A DNA stretch of 64,000 nt. Source: FEN-1219 sp963713355 (GTDB lineage Bacteria > Pseudomonadota > Gammaproteobacteria > Steroidobacterales > Rariloculaceae). Under the pieces are notes generated by a model. It was not told the DNA's origin, ran no database searches, and saw nothing but the letters and a program-made list of their open reading frames with translations. The stretch is from positions 1,178,001 to 1,242,000 of the forward strand of contig CAVQLK010000011.1 of assembly GCA_963713355.1 (NCBI GenBank), written 5' to 3'. Both the position numbers and the translations under genes were made by a program. Below, one piece after another: positions 24,184-32,029 of this stretch (the stretch's first letter is position 1; every line of letters begins with the position of its first letter).

Positions 24184-24199
24184 TGCAACTCCTGTGCCA
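24184..24199 (-). promoter_or_regulatory. Sigma-54 promoter for 52-aa gene
   Basis: The minus strand reads TGGCACAGGAGTTGCA, GG-N10-GC with TTGCA. It lies in the 71-bp gap behind the protease stop. Predicted start near 24174. Confidence 0.82.
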
Positions 24200-24205
24200 C
24201 GCGCG

Positions 24206-25603
24206 TCAGCGCACGAGCAAGAACAGCGAGCGCCCCTCGCGCTGCACCTGCAGCGCCACGGGCGGCGGTGCTCCGGTCAGCGCCGCGGACAAGTCGGCCA
24301 CCGAGGCAACGGGCTCACGGTTGACCCCCGTGATGACGTCGTCGGCTCGAAGGTCGAAGCGCGCGGCCGCCGAGCCGGCGGCAACTGCGCTCACCCAGAC
24401 GCCTTGCACGCGGCCGTATGCGGGGTGGTCGGCCGGCAACTCCATGATCGTCGCACCGGCCAGCAAGGACACCGACGCCGGATCGGCGGCGCGTGCCCTC
24501 GCGGCGCCGCCTCGAGTGTCGGCTGCGACGATCGCTCGGACCGTGCTGCGCTCGCCGTCGCGGATCGCCGTGACGTCCACGGACCCGCCTGCGCGGATCA
24601 GGCCGATCTCATTACGCAAGTCGGCAGTGTTATCGACGGCTTTGCCGTCGATCGCGACGATGACGTCGCCCGGCCGGATTCCTGCTTGCTCGGCCGGCGA
24701 GGCTGGCTCGATCTCCGTGACGAGCGCGCCGCGATCCGTCGCGAGCTCGAGCGCCTGCGCCAAGCCCGGCGTCACGTCCTGAATTCCGATGCCGATGCGT
24801 CCGCGCTGGACATTGCCGTGCTCGAGCAGCTGCTTGACGACCTCACGGACCATGTTGCTCGGAATCGCGAAGCCAATGCCGATGTTGCCGCCCGTCCCGG
24901 ACAGGATAGCCGTGTTCACGCCGAGCAGCCGGCCGTGGATATCGACGAGCGCGCCGCCGGAATTTCCGGGATTGATCGAGGCATCGGTCTGGATGAAGTC
25001 CTCGTAACTTTCGATGTTGACGCCGCTGCGGCCGAGGGCGCTCACGATGCCCGCGGTCGCCGTCTGGCCGAGCCCGAATGGGTTGCCGATGGCGACGACG
25101 TAGTCGCCCACCGCGAGGCCGCTCGAGTCGCCGATCGGAATCTCGGCAAACGCCGCGTCGTCGGTCATGACGCGCAGCAACGCCACGTCCGTGCCTGCGT
25201 CGCTGCCGACGAGCATCGCGTTGAACTCGCGTCGGTCGCTCAAAGTCACCACGATGCTATCGGCGCCCTGGACGACGTGATGATTCGTCACGACGAGGCC
25301 TTCGGCGCCATCGATGATGACGCCGGAGCCGATGCTCTGGCGCGGCACGCTCGGCGGCGCAAGCGGTGCTTCGGGGCCTTCGAAGAAGCGGCGGAAAAAC
25401 GGGTCGTCGAGCAGCGGATTGCGGCTCTCGGCCCCCGTGCCGACGACGGCGATATTGACGACCGCCGGCGTGACTCGCTCGAGCAATGGGGCCAGTGTTG
25501 GCGTCTCGCCGTCCTTGAACGGCCACGCCGTCGCGCGCAGCGCGGCCAGCACGGCGACCGCAATGATCATGCCGGTCGCGATGAGCAGCAGGTTGCGTTT
25601 CAT
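24206..25603 (-). CDS. DegP/DegQ-family serine protease, membrane-anchored
   Basis: 465 aa from ATG 25603 (GGGAGG 7 nt upstream). The N-terminal anchor is LLLIATGMIIAVAVLAAL. The trypsin-like domain has the triad His in VVTNHHVV, Asp in GTDVALLR and Ser in NPGNSGGAL. Two PDZ domains follow (GIGIQDVTPGLAQALEL ... GIRPGDVIVAIDG; a more divergent one ending FDLRADDVITGVN). It performs periplasmic quality control of misfolded envelope proteins. The overall layout is like DegS/DegQ/MucD; regulation here is by an RpoN-type promoter rather than the usual sigma-E type, by inference. Confidence 0.9.
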   Translation of the reverse strand: MKRNLLLIATGMIIAVAVLAALRATAWPFKDGETPTLAPLLERVTPAVVNIAVVGTGAESRNPLLDDPFFRRFFEGPEAPLAPPSVPRQSIGSGVIIDGAEGLVVTNHHVVQGADSIVVTLSDRREFNAMLVGSDAGTDVALLRVMTDDAAFAEIPIGDSSGLAVGDYVVAIGNPFGLGQTATAGIVSALGRSGVNIESYEDFIQTDASINPGNSGGALVDIHGRLLGVNTAILSGTGGNIGIGFAIPSNMVREVVKQLLEHGNVQRGRIGIGIQDVTPGLAQALELATDRGALVTEIEPASPAEQAGIRPGDVIVAIDGKAVDNTADLRNEIGLIRAGGSVDVTAIRDGERSTVRAIVAADTRGGAARARAADPASVSLLAGATIMELPADHPAYGRVQGVWVSAVAAGSAAARFDLRADDVITGVNREPVASVADLSAALTGAPPPVALQVQREGRSLFLLVR

Positions 25604-25662
25604 GTTCGGGCCTCCCTGTCCATGCAATGACTCGCGCGAATCCCAACCCTGGAAAGGCGCGG

Positions 25663-25678
25663 AGCAAGTTCTATGCCA
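25663..25678 (-). promoter_or_regulatory. Sigma-54 promoter for DegP-like protease
   Basis: The minus strand reads TGGCATAGAACTTGCT, GG-N10-GC. Predicted start near 25653, giving a 50-nt leader. Confidence 0.85.
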
Positions 25679-25795
25679 CGCAGATGATTACCGCGTACAC
25701 CGCGCGTGGATTCCAACTTTGGCCGGCACACTCCAAATGTTGCGCCGCGCAAAAAGAGCATCGCTCGCCGTTTGCACCACGCGCGTCGCGCGTAT

Positions 25796-25811
25796 TGGCA
25801 CCAATCTTGCT
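25796..25811 (+). promoter_or_regulatory. Sigma-54 promoter for sodC-like gene
   Basis: TGGCACCAATCTTGCT, GG-N10-GC. Predicted start near 25822; GGAGGGAG precedes ATG 25851. GGATTCCA at 25708-25715 lies between this and the divergent element. Confidence 0.87.
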
Positions 25812-25850
25812 TCGACTCCGCACTATTTTCCCGGAGAGCAGGAGGGAGCT

Positions 25851-26588
25851 ATGGACAGCAAAATCTCGGTGCATTGCGCGGCTTTGATCGGCGCAGCGGC
25901 GCTTCTGTCCGCATGCGAGCCGGACGCTTCAGAGCGCAGCGGCGCGGCACAGAGCCGGCCCGGCGACAGCGCACTGTCGCGCAACGAATCGGGCCAGCCA
26001 CCGTCCGCTGCGAATCGCGACGCGCAGATCCGCCCGCCGACGACGGCGGCGAATCCGGCTGCGCCCGGTAGCGCCGCGGCGCCTCCGCCGGCGCTCCCAC
26101 GGCTCATGGCGCGAGCCGAGATCCGGCCCCTCGAGGACAACACCGTGCGCGGAATCGTCGAGTTCCAGCAAGCTGCGGTCGGCAGCAGCGGTCCGATGAC
26201 GATCCACGTCATGCTGATGGGCCTCGCCGCCGGACCTCACGGCATGCATGTGCACATGGGCACGGACTGCGCGATGCCCGAGACGCATCTGAATCCGCAA
26301 AACGCGCCGCACGGGCCGGCCAACGCCGCGTCCGGAATGCGCCATCTCGGCGATCTCGGCAACATCACGGCCGATGCTTCGGGAATGGTCGAAGAGACGC
26401 TGCGCGACTCGTTGCTCGGCGGCGATGCGAGCGTGATCGGCAAGGTCATCGTCGTGCACGAAGGCCAAGACGACCTGTCCACGCAGCCGGACGGCAGCTC
26501 AGGTCAGCCCATCGGCTGCGGGATCATCGAAGCAGCGGGCGAGGACGTCATCACCCGCAGTGATGCTCCGAACGATCGCGGCGTCTGA
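25851..26588 (+). CDS. Cu/Zn superoxide dismutase-like lipoprotein
   Basis: 245 aa. The signal ends at lipobox LLSAC, followed by a 70-residue Pro/Ala/Ser linker, so the domain is tethered to a membrane. All metal ligands are visible: MHVH (two Cu His), THLNP (bridging His), PHGPA and RHLGDLGN (Zn His, His, Asp) and VVHE (Cu His). The disulfide Cys pair (TDC and IGCGI) is present. The active-site Arg usually found before the second Cys (RLACG) is missing: the segment reads SGQPIGCGII. Superoxide dismutation in the periplasm is likely but possibly slowed. Confidence 0.85.
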   Translation: MDSKISVHCAALIGAAALLSACEPDASERSGAAQSRPGDSALSRNESGQPPSAANRDAQIRPPTTAANPAAPGSAAAPPPALPRLMARAEIRPLEDNTVRGIVEFQQAAVGSSGPMTIHVMLMGLAAGPHGMHVHMGTDCAMPETHLNPQNAPHGPANAASGMRHLGDLGNITADASGMVEETLRDSLLGGDASVIGKVIVVHEGQDDLSTQPDGSSGQPIGCGIIEAAGEDVITRSDAPNDRGV

Positions 26589-26597
26589 ACGCCGCAC

Positions 26598-26634
26598 GCG
26601 CCGCGCCGAGTTCTGCAGGCCCTCGGCGCGGCGC
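26598..26634. terminator. 13-bp perfect hairpin between convergent sodC-like and egtD genes
   Basis: Arms 26598-26610 and 26622-26634 (GCGCCGCGCCGAG and complement), 11-nt loop. It occupies nearly the whole intergenic gap; probably a bidirectional terminator. Confidence 0.6.
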
Positions 26635-26636
26635 AA

Positions 26637-27596
26637 CTACGCGCGAAGGAAAAAAACGCCGAACCGCTCGTTTTCGGCCCAAGAGCGGCACAGGCGCCAC
26701 CCCGCCGCGCGCGTCATGGCCGTGAGCTCGTGCGGCGAATACTTGTGCGAGTGCTCCGAGATGATGTGCTCGCCCGCGCGAAACGAGATCGCGGAGCCGG
26801 CGACATTGATCACTTGTGCGCGGCGGCTGACGAGGCGCATTTCGATACGAGCATTCTCCGCATCGTAGACAGCACGGTGCTCGAACGCGTCGACATCGAA
26901 GTCGGCGTCCAGCTCCCGGTTCATTCGAGTCAACAGATTCAAATTGAACGCAGCGGTCACGCCGCGGCTGTCATTGTAAGCCGCGTGCAGAACGACGGGG
27001 TCGTGGCAGACATCGACGCCGAGCAAAAGCGCGCCGCCGACGTGTTCGGCGATCGAGGCCAGCAGCGCGGCTGCACGCACGCGTGACAGGTTGCCGATCG
27101 TCGACCCCGGGAAGAACACAATCGTGCGCTCGCGGGCGAGCCGCCGCGGGAGCGAGAACGGCCGCGTGAAGTCGGCCACCACGGGATGCACGGCGACGCG
27201 CGGAAAGGCGGCCGCGACTTCTGCGGCCTGCTCGGTCACGTAAGCCGCCGAGATGTCGACCGGCAGATAGCTCTCCGGCTCAGGCAGCGACTCGAGCAAC
27301 AGGCGGGCCTTCACGCTCGATCCCGCGCCCAGCTCCACGATTTCCGCGCGCGGCCCAGCGAGGGCCGCGAGCTCCGCGGCATGCGTGCGCAACAAGCCGA
27401 GCTCCGTTCGTGTCGGATAGTATTCGGGGAGCGTGCAAATCTCTTCGAACAATTGCGAGCCGCGCGCGTCGTAGAGGAATCTCGGCGAGAGCCGTTTTTG
27501 CGCTGCCGTCAAGCCATCGAGAATTTCCTGGCGGAACTCCGCGAGCGTTGCTGCGGTGTCTTCGCCGAGCTCCGGCGCTGGTGCGCGCTGCCCCAT
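26637..27596 (-). CDS. egtD: L-histidine N-alpha-methyltransferase
   Basis: 319 aa, the usual EgtD length, from ATG 27596 (AAGGAG upstream). Conserved blocks: SPRFLYDARGSQLFEEICTL, PEYYPTRTE, IVELGAGSSVKARLLL (SAM site), YLPVDISAAYV, FFPGSTIGNL, DPVVLHAAYNDSRGVTAAFN and EHSHKYS. It makes hercynine from histidine with three SAM, the first step to ergothioneine. It lies 65 bp downstream of egtB in the same operon, under a sigma-54 element. Confidence 0.93.
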   Translation of the reverse strand: MGQRAPAPELGEDTAATLAEFRQEILDGLTAAQKRLSPRFLYDARGSQLFEEICTLPEYYPTRTELGLLRTHAAELAALAGPRAEIVELGAGSSVKARLLLESLPEPESYLPVDISAAYVTEQAAEVAAAFPRVAVHPVVADFTRPFSLPRRLARERTIVFFPGSTIGNLSRVRAAALLASIAEHVGGALLLGVDVCHDPVVLHAAYNDSRGVTAAFNLNLLTRMNRELDADFDVDAFEHRAVYDAENARIEMRLVSRRAQVINVAGSAISFRAGEHIISEHSHKYSPHELTAMTRAAGWRLCRSWAENERFGVFFLRA

Positions 27597-27661
27597 GATG
27601 CACTCCTTGCAGGTCGGTGCTGCGGCTCGTTGCAAGGACCGCGCCAGCTGTCGTGCGCGAG

Positions 27662-28945
27662 CTACGAATCCTTGGCGAGCCGAATTCCGAGGAATTGCCA
27701 GCGATCGTGCGCGTAGAAAAAATTCCGATAGCTCGAGCGCACATGCCCCGGCGGCGTGACGCACGAGCCGCCGCGGGCGACCAATTGATTGCACATGAAC
27801 TTTCCGTTGTATTCGCCAAGCGACCCCTTGAGCGGGCGGAATCGCGGATAGGGGCGATACGCCGATGCGCACCACTCCCAGACGTCTCCCCACAGTTGCA
27901 ACGGCCGGCGGTTGCGCCCGTCCGGCGACGCAGCGGCGGGGTGTAGCCAGCCCGTGTCGCGGAAGTTGCCGTCGACGGGTGTCGCTCTCTGCGCAGCGTT
28001 CTCCCACTCGGCCTCGGTGGGCAGCCGCGCCCCCGACCAGGCGGCGAAGGCGGCCGCTTCGTAGAAGCTCACGTGACAGACGGGCGCGTGGCTATCGAGC
28101 GGGCGCCAGCCGCCGAGCGTGTATTCGCGCTCGAGGTCGGCGGACCAGCAGAGGGGCCGCTGCCAGCCGCGCTCGCGAACCGTCGTCCAAGCGTCGGCAA
28201 GCCACAGGTCCGGCGTGGTGTAACCGCCGTCGCGAATGAACTCGCGGTATTCGCCGTTCGTGACGAGGCGGTTCGCCAACAAGTGCGCTTCGAGCCATGT
28301 GCGATGCCGTGGCCGCTCGTTATCGAACGCGAAACCCGCCGCATCGGCGCCGATCTCGGCGAAGCCCGCAGGCTCGAAACGGAACTCGAGCGGGGCCGAG
28401 TGCGTCGCGCGCGGCGCGGCGGCCGTCGCGCAGTAGGCGACGTCGAGCGGGCTCGCGAACAAGACCTGTTTGGCGTCCGTCAGCAGCAGCTCTTGATGCT
28501 GTTCCTCGTGGTTCAGGCCGAGCTCGACGAGCTCGGCGAGCTCGGCATCGTCGGGCCGCGACTCGAGCAGATCGAGCAGGGCGTCGTCGATACGGGAACG
28601 ATAATCATGAATTTGCGCGACGGTCGGCCGGCTCAACATTCCGCGCGCGGCGCGCGGATGCATGGGGCCAATCGTGTGGTAGTACGAGTTGAAGATCCGC
28701 TCGTAACGATCGTCGACGGCCTCGTAGCCACGTAGCTCGGCGGCAAGGACGAACCGCTCGAAGAACCACGTCGTGTGGCCCAGGTGCCACTTTGTAGGGC
28801 TTGCTTCTTCGGACGGCTGGACGACCTGGTCCTCGACGGCCAGCAACTCCGCAAGGCCGAGCGTTGCCTCCCGGACCGCGCGGTACCGGCTCGCCAGGGT
28901 CACGCTGCTCGAGCGGGCGATCGTGCCGGGTTGGCGGAGCACCAT
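27662..28945 (-). CDS. egtB: Ergothioneine biosynthesis sulfoxide synthase
   Basis: 427 aa from ATG 28945; the upstream extension is non-coding. The N-terminal DinB-like part has the non-haem iron His set: WHLGHTTWFFE and NHEEQHQELL. YYHTIGPMHPRAARGMLSRP is typical of EgtB. The C-terminal formylglycine-generating-type domain shows ARLPTEAEWENAAQ, WGDVWEWCASAYRPYPRF and RSSYRNFFY. It joins hercynine with a thiol donor using O2. With egtD it supplies most of the route to the antioxidant ergothioneine; no C-S lyase gene is adjacent. Confidence 0.93.
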   Translation of the reverse strand: MVLRQPGTIARSSSVTLASRYRAVREATLGLAELLAVEDQVVQPSEEASPTKWHLGHTTWFFERFVLAAELRGYEAVDDRYERIFNSYYHTIGPMHPRAARGMLSRPTVAQIHDYRSRIDDALLDLLESRPDDAELAELVELGLNHEEQHQELLLTDAKQVLFASPLDVAYCATAAAPRATHSAPLEFRFEPAGFAEIGADAAGFAFDNERPRHRTWLEAHLLANRLVTNGEYREFIRDGGYTTPDLWLADAWTTVRERGWQRPLCWSADLEREYTLGGWRPLDSHAPVCHVSFYEAAAFAAWSGARLPTEAEWENAAQRATPVDGNFRDTGWLHPAAASPDGRNRRPLQLWGDVWEWCASAYRPYPRFRPLKGSLGEYNGKFMCNQLVARGGSCVTPPGHVRSSYRNFFYAHDRWQFLGIRLAKDS

Positions 28946-28983
28946 GAGTTGCGGCCTTCGAGACGTCGCCTGGGCACATTTTG

Positions 28984-28999
28984 TGCAATCGTTATGCCA
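28984..28999 (-). promoter_or_regulatory. Sigma-54 promoter for egtB-egtD
   Basis: The minus strand reads TGGCATAACGATTGCA, GG-N10-GC with TTGCA. Predicted start near 28974, 29 bp before ATG 28945. Confidence 0.85.
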
Positions 29000-29017
29000 A
29001 TGCAGTTGCCATGGCTG

Positions 29018-29033
29018 TGGCACGCTTTCTGCA
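29018..29033 (+). promoter_or_regulatory. Sigma-54 promoter for entericidin-kinase unit
   Basis: TGGCACGCTTTCTGCA, GG-N10-GC with CTGC for TTGC. It begins 18 bp from the divergent egtB element. Predicted start near 29044. Confidence 0.78.
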
Positions 29034-29075
29034 GCTCCCCGGACGCGGGGACTCCCCGCGGACGAGGGAATGACG

Positions 29076-29243
29076 GTGATCAAGCGCGCGAGTGTATTGG
29101 TTCCACTGATGACTGCCGCGGGGCTCACGATGCTGTGCGCCTGTAATACGGTCGAGGGCGTTGGCCGCGATCTAGAACAGGCCGGCGATGCGATCCAGGA
29201 TGAAGCGGACGACGCACAAGACCGTCGACGGCGCGACGATTAG
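29076..29243 (+). CDS. Entericidin A/B-family small lipoprotein
   Basis: 55 aa. GTG 29076 has GAGGG 7 nt upstream (ATG 29070 is too close to it). Hydrophobic signal LVPLMTAAGLTMLCAC, then CNTVEGVGRDLEQAGDAIQD, which is the EcnA/EcnB signature. The tail is Asp/Arg-rich. Entericidins are small cell-envelope lipoproteins linked to stationary phase or osmotic stress. The gene overlaps the downstream hybrid kinase start by up to 56 bp in a different frame. Confidence 0.87.
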   Translation: MIKRASVLVPLMTAAGLTMLCACNTVEGVGRDLEQAGDAIQDEADDAQDRRRRDD

Positions 29244-30867
29244 CGCCGAGGCGAAGCTGCAACCGCACCTCGATCTACTGCGTAGCTGTGCCGCAGCGCT
29301 GTTGACGAGCGACGCCGGCGTTCCGGAGGTTTTCGCCAAGCTTGCGCCGGCGCTCGAGCTCGATGCGTTTGCCGCCTATGCCGCGAGCGCCGATGGCGGC
29401 ATGACGCTCGAAGCTGCGGCCGGATTGTCGATGACGGCCATCTCGAGCACGGCCGTCGCCGGTGTCGTCGCCGATCTCGAGCGGGCAGGGCGCCGAACTC
29501 TGGTGCTGGAATCGCTTCGGGAAAGCGCGGACTCGAGAGCGAGCATGTTTCGCGATCTCGGCCTGGCCAGCGTGGTCGTCGGTGCGCTCGTCGTAGACGA
29601 TCGCGTGCTCGGCGCCATCGTGCTTGCCGCGCGGTCGAAGGAGCGCTTCAGCTCCGCGGAGCTGACGGTTATCGATACCGTGGTTTGCTACTTGGCCGGC
29701 GCGTACGAGCGCCGCGAGCTGAACCGGCACCGCTACAGCGCGGAGCACGGCAAGCGTGAGTTCCTGACCGTGCTTGCGCACGAGCTGCGCAATCCACTCG
29801 CGCCCGTGCGGAACGCTCTCGAGATCATCCGGGCCAACGATCGCACTCGTTCGCCCGTCGAGCACTCCGCATACGCCATGATCGACCGGCAGCTGCAACA
29901 AATCGGCCGGCTCGCGGACGACCTGCTCGACGCAAACCAAGTTGTTCTCGGGCAAGTCGAGCTCGCGAAGCAGCGCGTGCTGCTCGATGCCGTCGTCGAC
30001 CGCGCCGCCGAGCAGTCGCGCCCGTGGATCGAGGCGGCGCGGCACACCCTCGAGCTCGATTTGCCGCGCGAAGCGATCGCGCTCGACGCCGATCCGAAGC
30101 GCTTGGCGCGCGCGCTGTCCAATCTCGTCAACAACGCCGCGCGACGCCTGGACCGCGGCGGCCGCATCCAGATTTCGGCGCAGGCCACCGAGGGCGCAGT
30201 CGACGTCTTCGTGCGTGCGCGCGGCCGGGCCCTGTCGAGCGAGCTTTCGAGCGGAATATTTGCGGAGGCCGCCGCGCGCAGCGAGATAGCCGACGGTCAG
30301 GCGCAAGGCGGCGTCACCGCGGGCATGACGCTCGTCAAGCACCTCGTCGAGATGCACGGCGGAACGGTTACCGCGCATACAGCCGCCGACGGCGTCGCCG
30401 AGTTCGCGGTTCGACTGCCCGCCGTGCGCGGCGCGGCATTGGTGCCGTCGCGCAAAGCAGCGGATCCGCCCGGCGACGGAGTCTCAGTGGACTATGGTGT
30501 GCCGCATCGTATTCTGATTGCCGACGACAACGCGGATTCCGCGGAAAGCATGGGCATGCTGCTGCGGCTCATGGGCAACGACGTCCGCATCGCCCGTGAC
30601 GGGCTGGACGCTGTCGAGCAAGCGGCGGCGTTTCAGCCCGACATAGTCCTCATGGACATTGGCATGCCGCGGCTCGACGGCTATGAAGCCGCGCGCCGTA
30701 TCCGGAACCAGGCCTGGAGTCGCGACACGTTGCTCGTAGCCGTGACGGGATGGGGTCCGAGCGACGACGACGAGGAAGCGACGGCCGCGGGTTTCGACCA
30801 TCATTTCACGAAGCCGCTCGATCCCGCAGAGCTTCGCCGCCTCGTCAGCGGCACGCCGCCGCACTGA
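29188..30867 (+). CDS. GAF hybrid histidine kinase with degenerate ATPase domain
   Basis: 559 aa from ATG 29188 (ATG 29200 possible; both lie inside the entericidin gene). Layout: GAF (about 25-175), HisKA with LAHELRNPLAPVRNA (His present), HATPase-like, then a receiver with ILIADDNADSAES, acceptor Asp in VLMDIGMPRLDG and FTKPLD. The ATPase boxes are damaged: the expected DxGxG is FVRARGRAL, and the glycine-rich G2 loop is GGVTAGMTLVK. ATP binding is therefore doubtful; it may be a phosphorelay or scaffold protein. It is cytoplasmic, with no membrane spans. Same gene order style as the kinase at 9220. Confidence 0.85.
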   Translation: MRSRMKRTTHKTVDGATISAEAKLQPHLDLLRSCAAALLTSDAGVPEVFAKLAPALELDAFAAYAASADGGMTLEAAAGLSMTAISSTAVAGVVADLERAGRRTLVLESLRESADSRASMFRDLGLASVVVGALVVDDRVLGAIVLAARSKERFSSAELTVIDTVVCYLAGAYERRELNRHRYSAEHGKREFLTVLAHELRNPLAPVRNALEIIRANDRTRSPVEHSAYAMIDRQLQQIGRLADDLLDANQVVLGQVELAKQRVLLDAVVDRAAEQSRPWIEAARHTLELDLPREAIALDADPKRLARALSNLVNNAARRLDRGGRIQISAQATEGAVDVFVRARGRALSSELSSGIFAEAAARSEIADGQAQGGVTAGMTLVKHLVEMHGGTVTAHTAADGVAEFAVRLPAVRGAALVPSRKAADPPGDGVSVDYGVPHRILIADDNADSAESMGMLLRLMGNDVRIARDGLDAVEQAAAFQPDIVLMDIGMPRLDGYEAARRIRNQAWSRDTLLVAVTGWGPSDDDEEATAAGFDHHFTKPLDPAELRRLVSGTPPH

Positions 30868-30900
30868 GCTGAGCCATGGCCGTCCGCCGAGGCGGTCGAA

Positions 30901-31146
30901 TCAGGAGACGCTATCGCGGACGCGGTCCACGCCCTCGCCACGTGCGCAATGCGCGCAGCAGTAGATGGCGCCATATGCTTGCGCGCCGTGGCCGATGATC
31001 GCGACGCCGCACCGCGCGCATTTCGGGGCCAGCCTGTCGATTGCGCATTCGAAGCAATCGAAGACGCCTCGGTCGCCGTTCGCGAGCAGCACAGTGAACG
31101 ACTGGTCGTACTCGTTACCGCAGCGCTCGCAGCGCAACGTGCTCAA
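30901..31146 (-). CDS. Small zinc-ribbon-like protein (81 aa)
   Basis: The TTG start at 31146 overlaps the upstream stop (TTGA). Four Cys pairs: CERCGNEYD, CFEC, CARCGVAIIGHG and CCAHCARG, plus a His, fit two structural zinc sites. Similar short proteins are widespread and unnamed in Proteobacteria. It lies in a two-gene operon with the 68-aa charged protein under a sigma-54 promoter. A metal- or redox-sensing or simply structural role is possible. Confidence 0.72.
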   Translation of the reverse strand: MSTLRCERCGNEYDQSFTVLLANGDRGVFDCFECAIDRLAPKCARCGVAIIGHGAQAYGAIYCCAHCARGEGVDRVRDSVS

Positions 31147-31349
31147 ATTTCTCTCTCCGACGACGCAGGGCGCTTCTTCGCCTTGGCTTCCTCCTCGGCG
31201 CGCCGCGCGGCCTCTTGTTCCGCGGGCGTCAGGTCACGCGCGCGCTGCGCCCGTTCCTCTTCGGTTGTTTCGCGTACCGTCTCTCGGACGCCTTGCCGGT
31301 AACGCCGATCGGCGTCGCGATTTCCCTCACCTTGGTTTTTCTCGCCCAT
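31143..31349 (-). CDS. Small charged hydrophilic protein (68 aa)
   Basis: ATG 31349 has GGAG 7 nt upstream. It reads MGEKNQGEGNRDADRRYRQG, then Arg/Glu-rich helix (EEERAQRARDLTPAEQEAAR), like small stress proteins starting with an 'EKNxGEGN' motif. No hydrophobic core. First gene of the unit; a sigma-54 site lies 32 bp upstream. Confidence 0.75.
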   Translation of the reverse strand: MGEKNQGEGNRDADRRYRQGVRETVRETTEEERAQRARDLTPAEQEAARRAEEEAKAKKRPASSEREI

Positions 31350-31381
31350 TTGCGCACTCCATCCGTGAACGCCTGCACCGA

Positions 31382-31397
31382 TGCAAAGAGAGTGCCA
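31382..31397 (-). promoter_or_regulatory. Sigma-54 promoter for 68-aa/zinc-ribbon unit
   Basis: The minus strand reads TGGCACTCTCTTTGCA, GG-N10-GC with TTGCA. Predicted start near 31372. Confidence 0.85.
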
Positions 31398-31459
31398 GGC
31401 GCTTCGTGCCGCACGTCGAGACGCGGCAGGAAAGCGCGGGAAAATCGAACGCGATTAGC

Positions 31460-31645
31460 TCAGGCGAGGCTGCGCGTCGACGGCACGAGCACGGTGCCGT
31501 CACCGCTCGGACGGTCCGCCGGCGCATTTGCCGGCGCGCGCTCGGGCGGCGGTGCAGCCGGCGGCGTCACGGGGTCGCGCTCGCAGCCGCTCCACGGCCC
31601 AGCCAATGCTGCCGCGAGCAAAGCAATCAGCGTCAAGCGCGTCAT
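31460..31645 (-). CDS. Small Pro-rich lipoprotein (61 aa)
   Basis: MTRLTLIALLAAALAGPWSG then Cys at residue 21, a lipoprotein-type signal. The mature part is a Pro/Ala-rich linker of 40 residues. The ribosome site is modest (GGTAGG). It lies 27 bp after the 56-aa gene and is probably co-transcribed. No family is recognised. Confidence 0.6.
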   Translation of the reverse strand: MTRLTLIALLAAALAGPWSGCERDPVTPPAAPPPERAPANAPADRPSGDGTVLVPSTRSLA

Positions 31646-31672
31646 CCGGTGCCTACCGGAGCCCGTTGCGCG

Positions 31673-31843
31673 CTAGTAGCGGCGCGGCGGCCACGACCGG
31701 GCGTCGACCACGAACGGCTGCTCGAGGTCGCGAAGCGCAGCTCGCTCGCGAAGGACTTCGTGGTAGGCGTCGACTCGGCGGCGCGCTTTGCCCTTGGTCG
31801 GCGCCTCGAAGGATTCATTGTCAGATTCGATCTCGGTGCTCAT
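31673..31843 (-). CDS. Small hypothetical protein (56 aa)
   Basis: ATG 31843 opens MSTEIESDNESFEAPTKGKA, followed by RRRVDAYHEVLRERAALRDL and VVDARSWPPRRY. It is charged and soluble. The ribosome site is poor: GGAGAAGG lies about 17 nt upstream. Kept because a perfect sigma-54 element lies 39 bp upstream and codon third positions are GC-rich. Confidence 0.6.
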   Translation of the reverse strand: MSTEIESDNESFEAPTKGKARRRVDAYHEVLRERAALRDLEQPFVVDARSWPPRRY

Positions 31844-31881
31844 CGTGTTTACCCGGGTTACCTTCTCCCGGGCTTATTAAC

Positions 31882-31897
31882 AGCAAGCCTCGTGCCA
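31882..31897 (-). promoter_or_regulatory. Sigma-54 promoter for 56-aa/lipoprotein unit
   Basis: The minus strand reads TGGCACGAGGCTTGCT, a perfect consensus. Predicted start near 31872. Confidence 0.88.
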
Positions 31898-32029
31898 ACA
31901 CCGCTCGGCGCGGGGTCGAGGCAGTGGGGGCTTCGCGCAGGGCCTTGCAGGCCGATTTTTTGGGACGGCCTTCGAGAAACTGCAAGCGGCCGCCGGACCC
32001 CGCGAAACGGCCTCGCGTTGCGCGCAGGG

